Under the pieces are notes generated by a model. That model was not told where the DNA came from. It ran no database searches and worked only from the letters and a program-made list of their open reading frames with translations. From the NCBI GenBank assembly GCA_913061325.1, contig CAJXUU010000007.1, positions 1 to 43,744 of the forward strand: a stretch of 43,744 nt of DNA, given 5' to 3'. Both the position numbers and the translations under genes were made by a program. Numbering within the stretch: position 1 is the first letter of the stretch; each line of letters starts with the position of its first letter. This DNA is from an uncultured Saprospirales bacterium (GTDB taxonomy: Bacteria; Bacteroidota; Bacteroidia; Chitinophagales; Saprospiraceae). Shown here piece after piece: positions 27,441 to 36,572 of the stretch.

Positions 27441-28763
27441 TTATATAGAAAGTCCTTCTAGTGTTTCTATCAATTTCTTATCAGATGGTCTCGGAGCATC
27501 AGCGGATACAATTTTTCCTTCTGGATCGATAAGTATAAACCTTGGAATTCCATTGATCTTATAATCTTGTACAAATTTTGACTTCCAAGCATTGTCCGCC
27601 ATCAATTGTACTCCTCCAAGTTCTTTATCATCTACCATTTTTTTCCATTTGTCATGGTCTGTTAGATTATCGATTGAAATGCTTACAAATTCTATGTTTT
27701 TTCCATGAAACTGTTTCTCTACTTTCTTTAGAGATGGAATCTCTCCAATGCATGGCCCACACCAAGTAGCCCATACATCGACATAAACATATTTACCAGC
27801 AAGATCTTCCGTTTTAGTAGATCCGCCTGCATGATTTTCGTAATCAAAAGTTGGTGATAATTCTCCCTTTTTCAATTTTTGGAATGCCGTATATAACTCT
27901 TCAATCTTTCCTTTATGCTCCGTATTTGAAGACTTTTCATTAAAGAAAGAATACATTTTTTCCAATTTATCATTTGGCCCCATGATGTATCTCATATCAC
28001 CATACAATAATTGATTTCTAATATTTCCAGCTCGTAATTCCGCTATATGATTCATGAACACTGCTTCATAAGTGTCCGATGTATCTCTATACATATTCAT
28101 ACTGAAGTGATCTTTTACTAAGCTTCTATAGTTTGCCATAGATGTGTACTTAGACTCATTACCTAAATCAATGCCTGCAAGCACATTTTGGTATTCCGCA
28201 GGCAGATCAGCTATCTTTTGATCGCTATAATCAGGATAAATAAACATTAATCTTTTTGCAAACAGATCGATACTTTCAGATTCATTGGAAAGAATTTCTT
28301 TTGCTGGAGAAGCATTAAAAATAGATTCTAAAGTATCTTTTCTGCTTGAAACTTTCGCAGCAAATTCTTCAGGATTAAGATCAAACAATGATCTAGAAAA
28401 AATAGAACCTTGTAAATCTGTCTTCACTTTTATATAATCCTGTATATCTGTGTGAGGACTAGTAATAGTTAGAGATTTTGTAAAGTCTTTTGCATCAGCC
28501 GACAAAGATACTTCGTCTCCTGGAGATAAATATATACCAGTTGTAGCTCTTCCAAAACTTAGTTGATAAACGCCGGCTTGGGTAATATTTAATGTGTCAC
28601 TTGCTTTAGCTTCAGCTATTGCTATTTTCTTAGTATAGTCAAATCCTGAAATTGTGATTTCTTTTGCTTCTGTATTTGATATATCCGCTTTAAAGTTCAC
28701 AGGCTTTTGTGGCTGCGAACATGATGCGACTACAATGGCTAATAATAAAACCAGATATCTCAT
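27441..28763 (-). CDS. TlpA-like thiol-disulfide oxidoreductase lipoprotein
   Basis: This 440-residue protein has a lipoprotein signal ending VVASC (Cys15). An N-terminal beta-rich domain (about 20-110) resembles the DUF4369-type domain found on Bacteroidota redox lipoproteins. A helical middle region follows, then a C-terminal thioredoxin domain (about 310-440). The redox motif WCGPC places its cysteines at 335 and 338, with the cis-Pro loop in NGIPRF. It is expected to exchange disulfides in the periplasm, for example reducing apo-cytochrome or other cysteines. It has its own promoter-like box and terminator and faces the metalloprotease gene divergently. Confidence 0.93.
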   Translation of the reverse strand: MRYLVLLLAIVVASCSQPQKPVNFKADISNTEAKEITISGFDYTKKIAIAEAKASDTLNITQAGVYQLSFGRATTGIYLSPGDEVSLSADAKDFTKSLTITSPHTDIQDYIKVKTDLQGSIFSRSLFDLNPEEFAAKVSSRKDTLESIFNASPAKEILSNESESIDLFAKRLMFIYPDYSDQKIADLPAEYQNVLAGIDLGNESKYTSMANYRSLVKDHFSMNMYRDTSDTYEAVFMNHIAELRAGNIRNQLLYGDMRYIMGPNDKLEKMYSFFNEKSSNTEHKGKIEELYTAFQKLKKGELSPTFDYENHAGGSTKTEDLAGKYVYVDVWATWCGPCIGEIPSLKKVEKQFHGKNIEFVSISIDNLTDHDKWKKMVDDKELGGVQLMADNAWKSKFVQDYKINGIPRFILIDPEGKIVSADAPRPSDKKLIETLEGLSI

Positions 28764-28801
28764 TTGCTTTGATTTAAATTAATCTGTAGAAATTTACATT
28801 C

Positions 28802-28809
28802 CAAAACTA
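28802..28809 (-). promoter_or_regulatory. -7 element for the TlpA-like gene
   Basis: The minus strand reads TAGTTTTG, an exact TAnnTTTG match, 39 bases upstream of the ATG at 28763. No clear -33 element is seen. Confidence 0.5.
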
Positions 28810-28968
28810 GAAAAATAAGAAGACTTATATATTAATACTGATCTTATATACTTAATTTTCTAGCCATGTACGTGCTAAATAGTCCGCCAAAAGGCGAATT
28901 TTAGGTATTTTAAATCAAAAATCATTTCATAGTGTAACAATTACAATGTCAAACCTATTCATTCATTA

Positions 28969-28976
28969 TACGTTTG
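28969..28976 (+). promoter_or_regulatory. -7 element for the metalloprotease gene
   Basis: TACGTTTG is an exact TAnnTTTG match, 87 bases before the ATG at 29064. The -33 element is not clear. Confidence 0.45.
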
Positions 28977-29063
28977 TATATTTATCATTGTAAAAGTTGA
29001 GGGGTAAACTTTTTACTAATTTGGATAAATCATTTATTTATAATATCGATTAAACAAAACACT

Positions 29064-32000
29064 ATGTTGAAACATGTAATAATTATGCTCCTTGGGGTTG
29101 CTTCTTTTTCTCTAAATGGGCAATCTCTATGGACAAAATCTGAAGTAAACAAATTCCGATCTGCGTCTGACGAAGATAGATTAACAATGCCATCAGCATA
29201 TCAAGCATATGAGCTTGCGTTTAACGATATCGTAAAGGAATTGTCTAATGCACCTAATGAGAAATTGAAGGTGAAGTCAGTGGAAGGAATGATGGTGTCT
29301 ATTCCTATGGCAGATGGAAGCTTCGAAATATTCGAAATATACGATGCGCCTGTGATGGCTCCAAAGCTTGCAGCTAAGTTTTCAAGCATCAAATCTTACA
29401 AAGGATACAGCACTACTAATAAAAGTAGAAACTTACGACTCGATGTTGGGCCTTATGGATTTCATGCAGCGATCCATAGTACAGATGGTGTGGTTTACAT
29501 AGATCCATACGCAAAAGGAAATAAGGACCAATATTTAGTTTATGATGTAGCCGACTATATGTCACAAATCGACATTGATGTTCCTGTTTGTGGAGCTATG
29601 GATGACTTAAAGGATCAACACTTTGATGACATCATTCAAACAAGAAGCGTAGAAGGGGAGATTCCTTTAAGGGTATACAGATTAGCTATAGCTTGTACAG
29701 GAGAATGGGGAGCGATTAGAGGCACACCTGAAAATGCAATGGCCGATATTGTAACTGGTGTGAACAGGCTCAACGAAATATTCGAAAACGAAATAGCTGT
29801 AAGGGTAGTTTTGGTCGATAATAATGAGCTTCTTCTTAATTTTAATTCCGCTACTGATCCATACTTAAATGTGAATTCTGGAGCAGCAATGTTAAGTGTG
29901 AATACTGGCGTTCTAAATAGCAGAATCGGTAATAACTCTTACGATTTGGGTCATGTTTATAGCAGAGGTTGTGATGTTGGAGGTATTGCTAGATTAGGAT
30001 CTTTATGTGACAACAGTAGTAAAGGTGCAGGTGTTACTTGCCACTATTCAAGTAATCTAGACTTTATGGCTGCCAATGTAACAAGTCATGAAATTGGCCA
30101 TCAAATGTCCGCACAGCATACATTCAACAATTGTGATGGTGAGAATGAATCACTAGGCAATGGGTATGAACCAGGAAGTGGATCTACAATCATGTCGTAT
30201 GGAGGAGGATGTGGTCCTGATAGAAATATTTTTAATGGTAGTGATATATATTACCATGTAGCATCTCTTATGCAAATCTATAATCATACTCGAGATGGAG
30301 GAATAGCAGATGCCTGTGCGGAAAAAATAGAAACTTCGAATCTTGAACCTGTGATTAGTCTAGATTATGTAGACAATTTCACTATTCCAGAAAAAACATA
30401 TTTCGTATTAAAAGGCAGTGCAACTGATCCGAACGGGGACAATCTAACTTACCATTGGGATGGATTCAACGCGGGTCCAAGAAGTCCACTTGGAGCACCA
30501 ATTGGTACAGCTCCTAGATTTAGATCATTTCCAGCAAGTACATCTCCTGTGAGGTTTTTTCCATCACCAGATAACATACTCGCAGGAACTTTTGATAGAA
30601 CAGAAGTATTGCCAGTTGGGGATATGAATTTAAATTTTGTTTTTACAGCACGAGATAACAATGGTGAAGCAGGTACAGCAGTCTACGAGGAGATAAGGTT
30701 TAAAACTTTAGAGACCACTGAAAAATTCGAGATTACAAGTCAACAATTTTCTGGCACAACTGTCAAAATCGGTGAACCTCTTGATGTGACTTGGAATGTA
30801 GCTGGCACTGATGGGGGAGCAGTAAATGCCCCTTCTGTAGATATTTATTTTAATACAGACAATGCGAATAATTTCAGTTTTGATAATATGGAAGTATTAG
30901 CTAAAGGCATTCCAAATAACGGAGCTGCTACAGTTTATATGCCTAATAAAGTTACATTCGACGGTAGAATAATTGTAAAAGCTTCAAACAGTATATTCTT
31001 TTCCATTAATAAAGCAAACATTAAGGTTGAAGAACCTACGGATGCTTCTGTTTTCTTTACACCAAATCCTGTTGTTCAGTCAGTTTGTTTGCCTGCGACT
31101 AGTTCTGTCGAAATTTCTACAGCTGGATTCGCTGGTATCGAAGGAGATGTGGCATTATCTGTTGCATCTGGATTACCTGATGGAGCTAATGCTACATTTA
31201 ATCCCGCTACAGTTACAATAGGAGAATCTTCAACAATGACTATATCCTACAACACTGCCACACCTTCAGAAAGATTTGATGTAACAGTCAAAGCAAATGT
31301 AGAAGGAGTAGATGAATTCGAAAGGGATATTATTCTATTCGTTTATAGCAATGATCATAGCGACATGGCAGGAACGAGTCCAGTTGATGGTGATTCAGGA
31401 GTAGGGGTAGCCCCAGATTTCACTTGGAGTGAATCTCCAAATGCTGATTCTTATACAATTGAGATAGCGACTTCACCTTCATTTGGTTCAAGTGTATATA
31501 TCACTGAAACAAATTTGACATCTCCATCATTTTCTCCTTTAACTTTATTAGATAAGAGCACTGTATATTACTGGAGAATTATCCCTAAGAATGTATGTGG
31601 TGATGGCAATCCTAGCAAAGTAAATGCATTTAATACTGAAGTCTTAGCGTGTTCAGAATTTTCTCCACCATCTTCAAGTCTACCGATTAATATCTCACAA
31701 TCTGGATCACCGACAATTACATCTGATGTAACTGCAACAGGAGGAACAATAGCTGACGTAAATGTCACTCGATTCATCGGAGAACACGATAATAATAAAG
31801 ATATGATTGTGACTTTGATATCTCCTGCTGGTACTAGAGTTATTATGTTTAGTAAAATTTGCAATCAGTCAGACTTCAATTGTACGTTTGATGATGAATC
31901 GAACCTCTCAGTAAAATGTCCACTTAACGCTGGTGGAATAACTTACAGACCTAAAAATAAATTTGAGGCATTTAATGATGAACAAGCAAATGGTGTATGG

Positions 32001-32678
32001 ACATTAGAAATAAATGATACGGCATCTGGAAATGGAGGAAGACTAAATTCGTTTACTCTTGAAGTTTGTTCAGGCCAATCTGTAGAAAGCCCTTTTATAG
32101 TTAACAATAATGAGATTCTACTTCCTTGGAATGATACTAAAACTATATCTACCGCTGATCTTAAAGTTGAGGATAGTAATAATTCCGCAGGAGATTTGAA
32201 ATACACAATTGTAGATTTACCTGTTGGGCAGCTTAAATTTAACGGAGTTGCAGTTGCAATTGGAGATCAATTCTCACAATCTGATATTGATAGTGGAAAA
32301 TTAGTCTATACTTCAGGAGGATGGAATTATGATACTTATTTCTCTTTTACCGTAATCGATGGAGAAGGTGGGTTTTTAGGAATTAACAACTTTGATATTA
32401 TTGTCAATAATCCAGAAGGAACATTCGATCCAGTAATTGCAAGTAATATTTCCGTTTACCCTGTACCAGCTAATGATAGACTTACTATTGACTTAACTGA
32501 ATCAAGTGAAACGTTTACATCATATGATATTGTAAATATAAATGGCCAAGTATTATCTATAGGAAGTATTAATAGTAAAATGATATTAATGAATGTAAGT
32601 CAGTATCCTGCAGGTATCTATATTGTAAATATTAAAAATGAGCAATATTCTATCCCTAAACGAATAATTGTAGAATAA
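29064..32678 (+). CDS. Secreted reprolysin-type metalloprotease with P domain and T9SS tail
   Basis: This 1204-residue protein has a signal peptide (about 1-20, ending SLNGQ) and a propeptide. The metzincin domain has the zinc motif HEIGHQMSAQH (342-352) and the Met-turn IMSY (376-379). VPVCGAMD (Cys176) could act as a cysteine switch; this is inferred. C-terminal modules follow: Ig-like segments, a fibronectin-like domain (about 769-859), a proprotein-convertase P domain (about 862-1002; TRFIGEHDNNKDMIVTLISP to NGVWTLEINDT), a cadherin-like CSPG repeat (about 1009-1114), and a T9SS type A sorting domain (about 1125-1204, starting SVYPVPANDRL and ending KRIIVE). It should be exported through T9SS and degrade extracellular protein. 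It has its own promoter box and terminator. Confidence 0.95.
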   Translation: MLKHVIIMLLGVASFSLNGQSLWTKSEVNKFRSASDEDRLTMPSAYQAYELAFNDIVKELSNAPNEKLKVKSVEGMMVSIPMADGSFEIFEIYDAPVMAPKLAAKFSSIKSYKGYSTTNKSRNLRLDVGPYGFHAAIHSTDGVVYIDPYAKGNKDQYLVYDVADYMSQIDIDVPVCGAMDDLKDQHFDDIIQTRSVEGEIPLRVYRLAIACTGEWGAIRGTPENAMADIVTGVNRLNEIFENEIAVRVVLVDNNELLLNFNSATDPYLNVNSGAAMLSVNTGVLNSRIGNNSYDLGHVYSRGCDVGGIARLGSLCDNSSKGAGVTCHYSSNLDFMAANVTSHEIGHQMSAQHTFNNCDGENESLGNGYEPGSGSTIMSYGGGCGPDRNIFNGSDIYYHVASLMQIYNHTRDGGIADACAEKIETSNLEPVISLDYVDNFTIPEKTYFVLKGSATDPNGDNLTYHWDGFNAGPRSPLGAPIGTAPRFRSFPASTSPVRFFPSPDNILAGTFDRTEVLPVGDMNLNFVFTARDNNGEAGTAVYEEIRFKTLETTEKFEITSQQFSGTTVKIGEPLDVTWNVAGTDGGAVNAPSVDIYFNTDNANNFSFDNMEVLAKGIPNNGAATVYMPNKVTFDGRIIVKASNSIFFSINKANIKVEEPTDASVFFTPNPVVQSVCLPATSSVEISTAGFAGIEGDVALSVASGLPDGANATFNPATVTIGESSTMTISYNTATPSERFDVTVKANVEGVDEFERDIILFVYSNDHSDMAGTSPVDGDSGVGVAPDFTWSESPNADSYTIEIATSPSFGSSVYITETNLTSPSFSPLTLLDKSTVYYWRIIPKNVCGDGNPSKVNAFNTEVLACSEFSPPSSSLPINISQSGSPTITSDVTATGGTIADVNVTRFIGEHDNNKDMIVTLISPAGTRVIMFSKICNQSDFNCTFDDESNLSVKCPLNAGGITYRPKNKFEAFNDEQANGVWTLEINDTASGNGGRLNSFTLEVCSGQSVESPFIVNNNEILLPWNDTKTISTADLKVEDSNNSAGDLKYTIVDLPVGQLKFNGVAVAIGDQFSQSDIDSGKLVYTSGGWNYDTYFSFTVIDGEGGFLGINNFDIIVNNPEGTFDPVIASNISVYPVPANDRLTIDLTESSETFTSYDIVNINGQVLSIGSINSKMILMNVSQYPAGIYIVNIKNEQYSIPKRIIVE

Positions 32679-32705
32679 CACTGCTCTGTAAAAAAGGACT
32701 AAGTA

Positions 32706-32737
32706 AGAGATCGAAACTATGTTTTGATCTCTTTTTT
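32706..32737 (+). terminator. Intrinsic terminator of the metalloprotease gene
   Basis: AGAGATCGAAAC (32706-32717) pairs with GTTTTGATCTCT (32721-32732) through a 12-bp stem containing one G-U pair. The loop is 3 nt, and the T-run extends to 32737. It lies 27 bases after the stop. Confidence 0.9.
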
Positions 32738-32841
32738 CGTTAAAGCATCCTGAAAAATTGTATTCCTCATCAGTATTTTATCATAAGTTTTTCACTACAC
32801 TGGGTATATATCCTTACCTTATTTCCATAAAATATATCAAT

Positions 32842-34200
32842 ATGAAAATCAGAAATATAATCGCATTATTTCTTCTAGGAATAACAACTGTTTTTGGACA
32901 ATCTCCAGCCAGTCAAGATGATAGAATTTATGAAATAGTCCAATCAGTATCTGCTGATCGATTAGAAATTGATATAACCAAGTTAGCTAATTTTGGAACT
33001 AGGCATACATTGTCCGATACTGTTTCCAATACAAGAGGAATTGGGGCTGCCAGAAGGTGGATAAAATCTGAATTTGATAAAATATCAACAGATTGTAGAG
33101 ACTGCCTTGATGTAAAATTTCAAAGAGGGTTGGTCAAAAAAGGAGAATCAAGAAGAATACCTGACGATACTTGGATTGTAAATGTATTAGCTATCAAAAA
33201 AGGAAGTAAATATCCTAACAGATACATAATAATGAGTGGAGATATAGATTCTCGAATCAGTGATCCGCTCAATGGAACAGATGACAGCCCTGGTGCCAAT
33301 GATAATGCCTCAGGTATGGCTGGGGTTATAGAAGCTGCCCGGGCACTTTCTAAATATGAATTCGAATCAAGCATCATATTTGTAGGTCTGTCTGGCGAAG
33401 AACAAGGACTATTCGGAGGTAAAATAATGGCAAAACAAGCCAAGCAAGACGGGTGGGATATCATAGGTATTCTCAACAATGATATGATCGGTAACATCAA
33501 AGGAATTGATGGAGTAATTGATAATCGGAGCTTCAGAATTTTTTCAGAAGCCAATAGTCCTAATGAGGATGAACAAAAAAGAATTTGGAAGCGATTTTAT
33601 GGAGGTGAGGTTGATGGACCTAGTAGACAATTAGCAAGATATGTTCATAAAACGACTACTCAATATATGCCAGAAATGAAGCCAAAAATGATCTATCGAT
33701 TAGATCGATTTGGTAGAGGCGGTCATCATAGACCATTTAATGATGCTGGATTTCCTGGTATTAGAATAATGGAGACGCATGAAAATTATAACATGCAGCA
33801 CCAAGATATCAGAACTGAAGATGGTATTTCATATGGAGATGTTCTCGAGGGTGTCGATTTCGAATTTTGCTCTAAACTAACGGCTGTAAATGCTATTAAC
33901 CTAGCTTCTATAGCTTGGTCTCCTCAACCACCATCAGGACTTATGATTGGTGGAGCGGTAAAGCCGTCTACACGTTTGAAATGGGATGCAAGTGAGGATT
34001 CGCATATTGCTGGGTATATAGTTCATTGGAGAGATACTACCGCACCTCAATGGCAACATAGCAGATACGTTGGAAATGTTACCGATTTTACTTTGGAAAA
34101 CATAGTAATTGACAATTACTTATTTGGAGTTTCATCTGTAAATAAAGATGGACATCAAAGTGTAGTTGCGTATCCTACTACACTAATCCCTAGAAGGTAA
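32842..34200 (+). CDS. Secreted M28 family peptidase with C-terminal fibronectin-like domain
   Basis: The frame opens at a TTG (32758), but the ATG at 32842 gives a clear signal peptide (about 1-20, ending VFGQ) and 452 residues. The M28 zinc-peptidase pattern is present: GDIDS (133-137), PGANDNASG (Asp154), GLSGEEQG (Glu186/187), NNDMIGN (Asp214) and GGHHRPF (His295/296). The first metal-site motif, normally H-x-D, reads D-x-D, so Asp134 replaces the usual His. I have a memory of GDIDSR in other Bacteroidota, so this may define a subfamily. A fibronectin-type III-like domain occupies about 386-446. No T9SS tail is seen, so the protein is probably periplasmic. It lies downstream of the metalloprotease terminator. 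Confidence 0.92.
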   Translation: MKIRNIIALFLLGITTVFGQSPASQDDRIYEIVQSVSADRLEIDITKLANFGTRHTLSDTVSNTRGIGAARRWIKSEFDKISTDCRDCLDVKFQRGLVKKGESRRIPDDTWIVNVLAIKKGSKYPNRYIIMSGDIDSRISDPLNGTDDSPGANDNASGMAGVIEAARALSKYEFESSIIFVGLSGEEQGLFGGKIMAKQAKQDGWDIIGILNNDMIGNIKGIDGVIDNRSFRIFSEANSPNEDEQKRIWKRFYGGEVDGPSRQLARYVHKTTTQYMPEMKPKMIYRLDRFGRGGHHRPFNDAGFPGIRIMETHENYNMQHQDIRTEDGISYGDVLEGVDFEFCSKLTAVNAINLASIAWSPQPPSGLMIGGAVKPSTRLKWDASEDSHIAGYIVHWRDTTAPQWQHSRYVGNVTDFTLENIVIDNYLFGVSSVNKDGHQSVVAYPTTLIPRR

Positions 34201-34222
34201 TATTTTTACGTTGAAGTGTAAT

Positions 34223-35134
34223 TTATTTGAAAATGACATTCGTCGAATCTATTTCCATTTTCAGTAAATACTCAGAAATATTTTCAACAAAAATTAGCGA
34301 CCCATCTGGTTCAATAATGTAAGATTGATATTTCATTTTTTTTAAAAACTGTTCTGCTTTTTGGTGCATTTCATTTCCTCGACTTGAAGATAAATACTCC
34401 ATAGCGATGATTGTACGATGTTGCTCAAGATAATTTTTCATCCCTTTTAATACGTCGTATTCCGCTCCTTCTACATCTATCTTTACAAATGATGGGACAA
34501 TTTTCTGATCCTCCAATAAAAAGTGATCCAATTTTATTGCTTGGATAGAAATTTCTTTGGGTTTATATTTTTGAAACCATTCCTCCCCTTCATATTGTCC
34601 AACAAAAAGAGAATTGTATTCAGAATAAAGATTAGGAAATTCAAAAAATATCATCTCTTGCGCCTTATCCGATACAGCAAAATTAAAAGCCTCTATGTTT
34701 TTCGCTCTTTTTGCATTTTTAGATAAAACTCGATAAGTGACTGGACTTGCTTCAATAGAAAATACTGAACCTTTTTCTCCAACTAATTGAGAAGCAAGCA
34801 ATGAAAAATAGCCATAATGGGCGCCAACATCAAGGTATATATCTCCACTACCGATTGTTTGAATCATGTATCTAGCTAAAGCGATCTCCGAAAAATGAGA
34901 CTTTCCTCCAGTTAGATAAATATCAGTACTTGATGGCAACAAAATATCCATATCGATATTAAAAAAAGTTCTACTTTTTGTTTGTATCTCTTTTTTGTAT
35001 CGACTATAAATGAATATTCGATGTAGGATCGCATATAAGTACTTAACAGGCGACCTTAATAATCTACCCACTTTAGATTTGTTAGCGATATGTTCTACCT
35101 TCTCCAATTGAGACAGTAAATCAATTTGCATCAT
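34223..35134 (-). CDS. FkbM family methyltransferase
   Basis: This SAM-dependent methyltransferase has 303 residues from the ATG at 35134 (a second ATG is at 35131; the longer TTG frame from 35173 is unlikely). The SAM-binding motif YLDVGAHYGYFSLLAS lies at about 100-115. The FkbM signature FVKIDVEGAEYDVLKGM (about 216-232) is typical. FkbM enzymes O-methylate sugars or polyketides; here the upstream flippase, chain-length and polymerase/ligase genes point to glycan modification. It is the last gene of that operon and its start overlaps the preceding gene by 14 bases (35121-35134). It converges on the M28 gene with a 22-bp gap. Confidence 0.9.
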   Translation of the reverse strand: MMQIDLLSQLEKVEHIANKSKVGRLLRSPVKYLYAILHRIFIYSRYKKEIQTKSRTFFNIDMDILLPSSTDIYLTGGKSHFSEIALARYMIQTIGSGDIYLDVGAHYGYFSLLASQLVGEKGSVFSIEASPVTYRVLSKNAKRAKNIEAFNFAVSDKAQEMIFFEFPNLYSEYNSLFVGQYEGEEWFQKYKPKEISIQAIKLDHFLLEDQKIVPSFVKIDVEGAEYDVLKGMKNYLEQHRTIIAMEYLSSSRGNEMHQKAEQFLKKMKYQSYIIEPDGSLIFVENISEYLLKMEIDSTNVIFK

Positions 35135-36572
35135 GGGCGATAGATTTTCTTGTTTGAAAGTCAAAAATGACAATTATAGCTGCACATAAATAAAAGAAAG
35201 GTCCCACTTTATCAATTTCAATTAAATCATTGATTAGACATAAAGTGCAAATAACTATGACACTCAAAGTGGCAGCCATGATATAATTCTTCGCTCTATT
35301 TTCATTAAGGTTGTGATACACTTTCTCCCCGGACAAAATAATCGAAAATATCAATCCTAAAAAAAGTAATAATCCAATAAATCCTTGTTCTACAAAAGTC
35401 ATCAAATAATAATTATGAATTCCAGATTTTTCTGGATTATCACTTACATAAGTTTCAAAGCTACTGACTGTATACTTAGTGTAGTGATTATAAAAACTGC
35501 CTGGACCATAACCAATAATTGGCTTTTCTTTGATCATCTGACTTCCTGCTACCCATCTATATACCCGCTCCATAGTAGATATATCTTCCATCTTCATTGT
35601 TGCTTCTAAGATATTATCAAAGCTAGTATGCGCAATTGTTTTTTCGAAATTAGGAGCAAAATCCAGATACTTATTATTAGTTACAAGGTAAGAGGACAAC
35701 AGTGTAATAAGAATACAGGCTGACAATATTGCAATCTTTGAAAGTCTAAATTTGATTATAAAATAGGCTCCTATAGCAATAATGATGCATCCTTGTGCCG
35801 CTCTAGTAAAAGAAAAATATGTTGCCACAACAAATAAGCAAATTACAGCAGACATCAATCGTTTGTATTTCAATTTCTTAATATTGGATCTAAAAGCCCA
35901 CAGAAAGGGTAGAACAATAACCAAAATAGAAGAATAACTTACATGATTTCTAAATATGGGTCTCACAACATGGTGTGAACCTTTGAATGTAAAGCCATCT
36001 ATTGCGTGTCTAGTCAATACAATTAAAACTGCAACAGACAGAAAAATAGCCATGATTTTTATAATCTTCTCTATTATCGAAATATCCTTAATCATATGAA
36101 AGGAGAAAAAGAAAAATGGAATCACATACCACATCTTGGCAAGAAAAAACTTGTAAGAAACGACTTGAGATTGAGAAAATAAAGATGTGAAAAACATCCA
36201 TATCAAATGTATAATCAAGAATAAACTAATCGGATGATACAAGTATTGAAATGATATTTTTCCTATCTTTTGCAAGAAAATCGAAATTGCTATTGCTGTC
36301 AGGCCCAACATCATTGGTTCCGTAGGTAGATCCATACCAATACTCCCAAAATAAAATTCTATTGAGAAAGGCAGAGCTGCCCAAAAACCATAATATAGAA
36401 ATCTATAATCTTTTATAATAGCTATAAGTGCTAAAACCCCTATTGGTATTGCAGCTAAAAGATAATTTTCTTTAAGTAAAGAGATAGACGTAAACAACAC
36501 TATCAATGCCGCAAAAGCAAAAAATATATTCTTTTGTAAAGTCGATTTCTCTATGAAATTATTTGCCAGCAT
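35121..36572 (-). CDS. O-antigen ligase/polymerase family membrane protein
   Basis: The frame opens at a GTG (36620), but the ATG at 36572 gives 483 residues and a 14-base overlap with the preceding gene. The protein has about 10-12 hydrophobic segments and one long periplasmic loop. The loop ends in IGYGPGSFYNHYTKYTVSS, then SGIHNYYLMTFVEQGFIGLL, which is the Wzy_C/WaaL signature of O-antigen ligases and Wzy polymerases. The sequence does not separate ligase from polymerase. It sits between a Wzz-like and an FkbM gene in a surface-glycan operon. Confidence 0.88.
   Translation of the reverse strand: MLANNFIEKSTLQKNIFFAFAALIVLFTSISLLKENYLLAAIPIGVLALIAIIKDYRFLYYGFWAALPFSIEFYFGSIGMDLPTEPMMLGLTAIAISIFLQKIGKISFQYLYHPISLFLIIHLIWMFFTSLFSQSQVVSYKFFLAKMWYVIPFFFFSFHMIKDISIIEKIIKIMAIFLSVAVLIVLTRHAIDGFTFKGSHHVVRPIFRNHVSYSSILVIVLPFLWAFRSNIKKLKYKRLMSAVICLFVVATYFSFTRAAQGCIIIAIGAYFIIKFRLSKIAILSACILITLLSSYLVTNNKYLDFAPNFEKTIAHTSFDNILEATMKMEDISTMERVYRWVAGSQMIKEKPIIGYGPGSFYNHYTKYTVSSFETYVSDNPEKSGIHNYYLMTFVEQGFIGLLLFLGLIFSIILSGEKVYHNLNENRAKNYIMAATLSVIVICTLCLINDLIEIDKVGPFFYLCAAIIVIFDFQTRKSIAHDAN

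Larger units (their letters stand above)
28764..29063. other. 300-bp divergent intergenic region
   Basis: The spacer holds one promoter box for each flanking gene (minus 28809-28802, plus 28969-28976). A small CGCC-AAAA-GGCG hairpin lies around 28890. I see no ORF or RNA gene. Confidence 0.5.

Noticed and set aside
33120-33554. 144-codon open frame antisense to the M28 peptidase gene
   Set aside because: It lies fully within a well-supported gene and its composition mirrors the opposite strand; no family resemblance.
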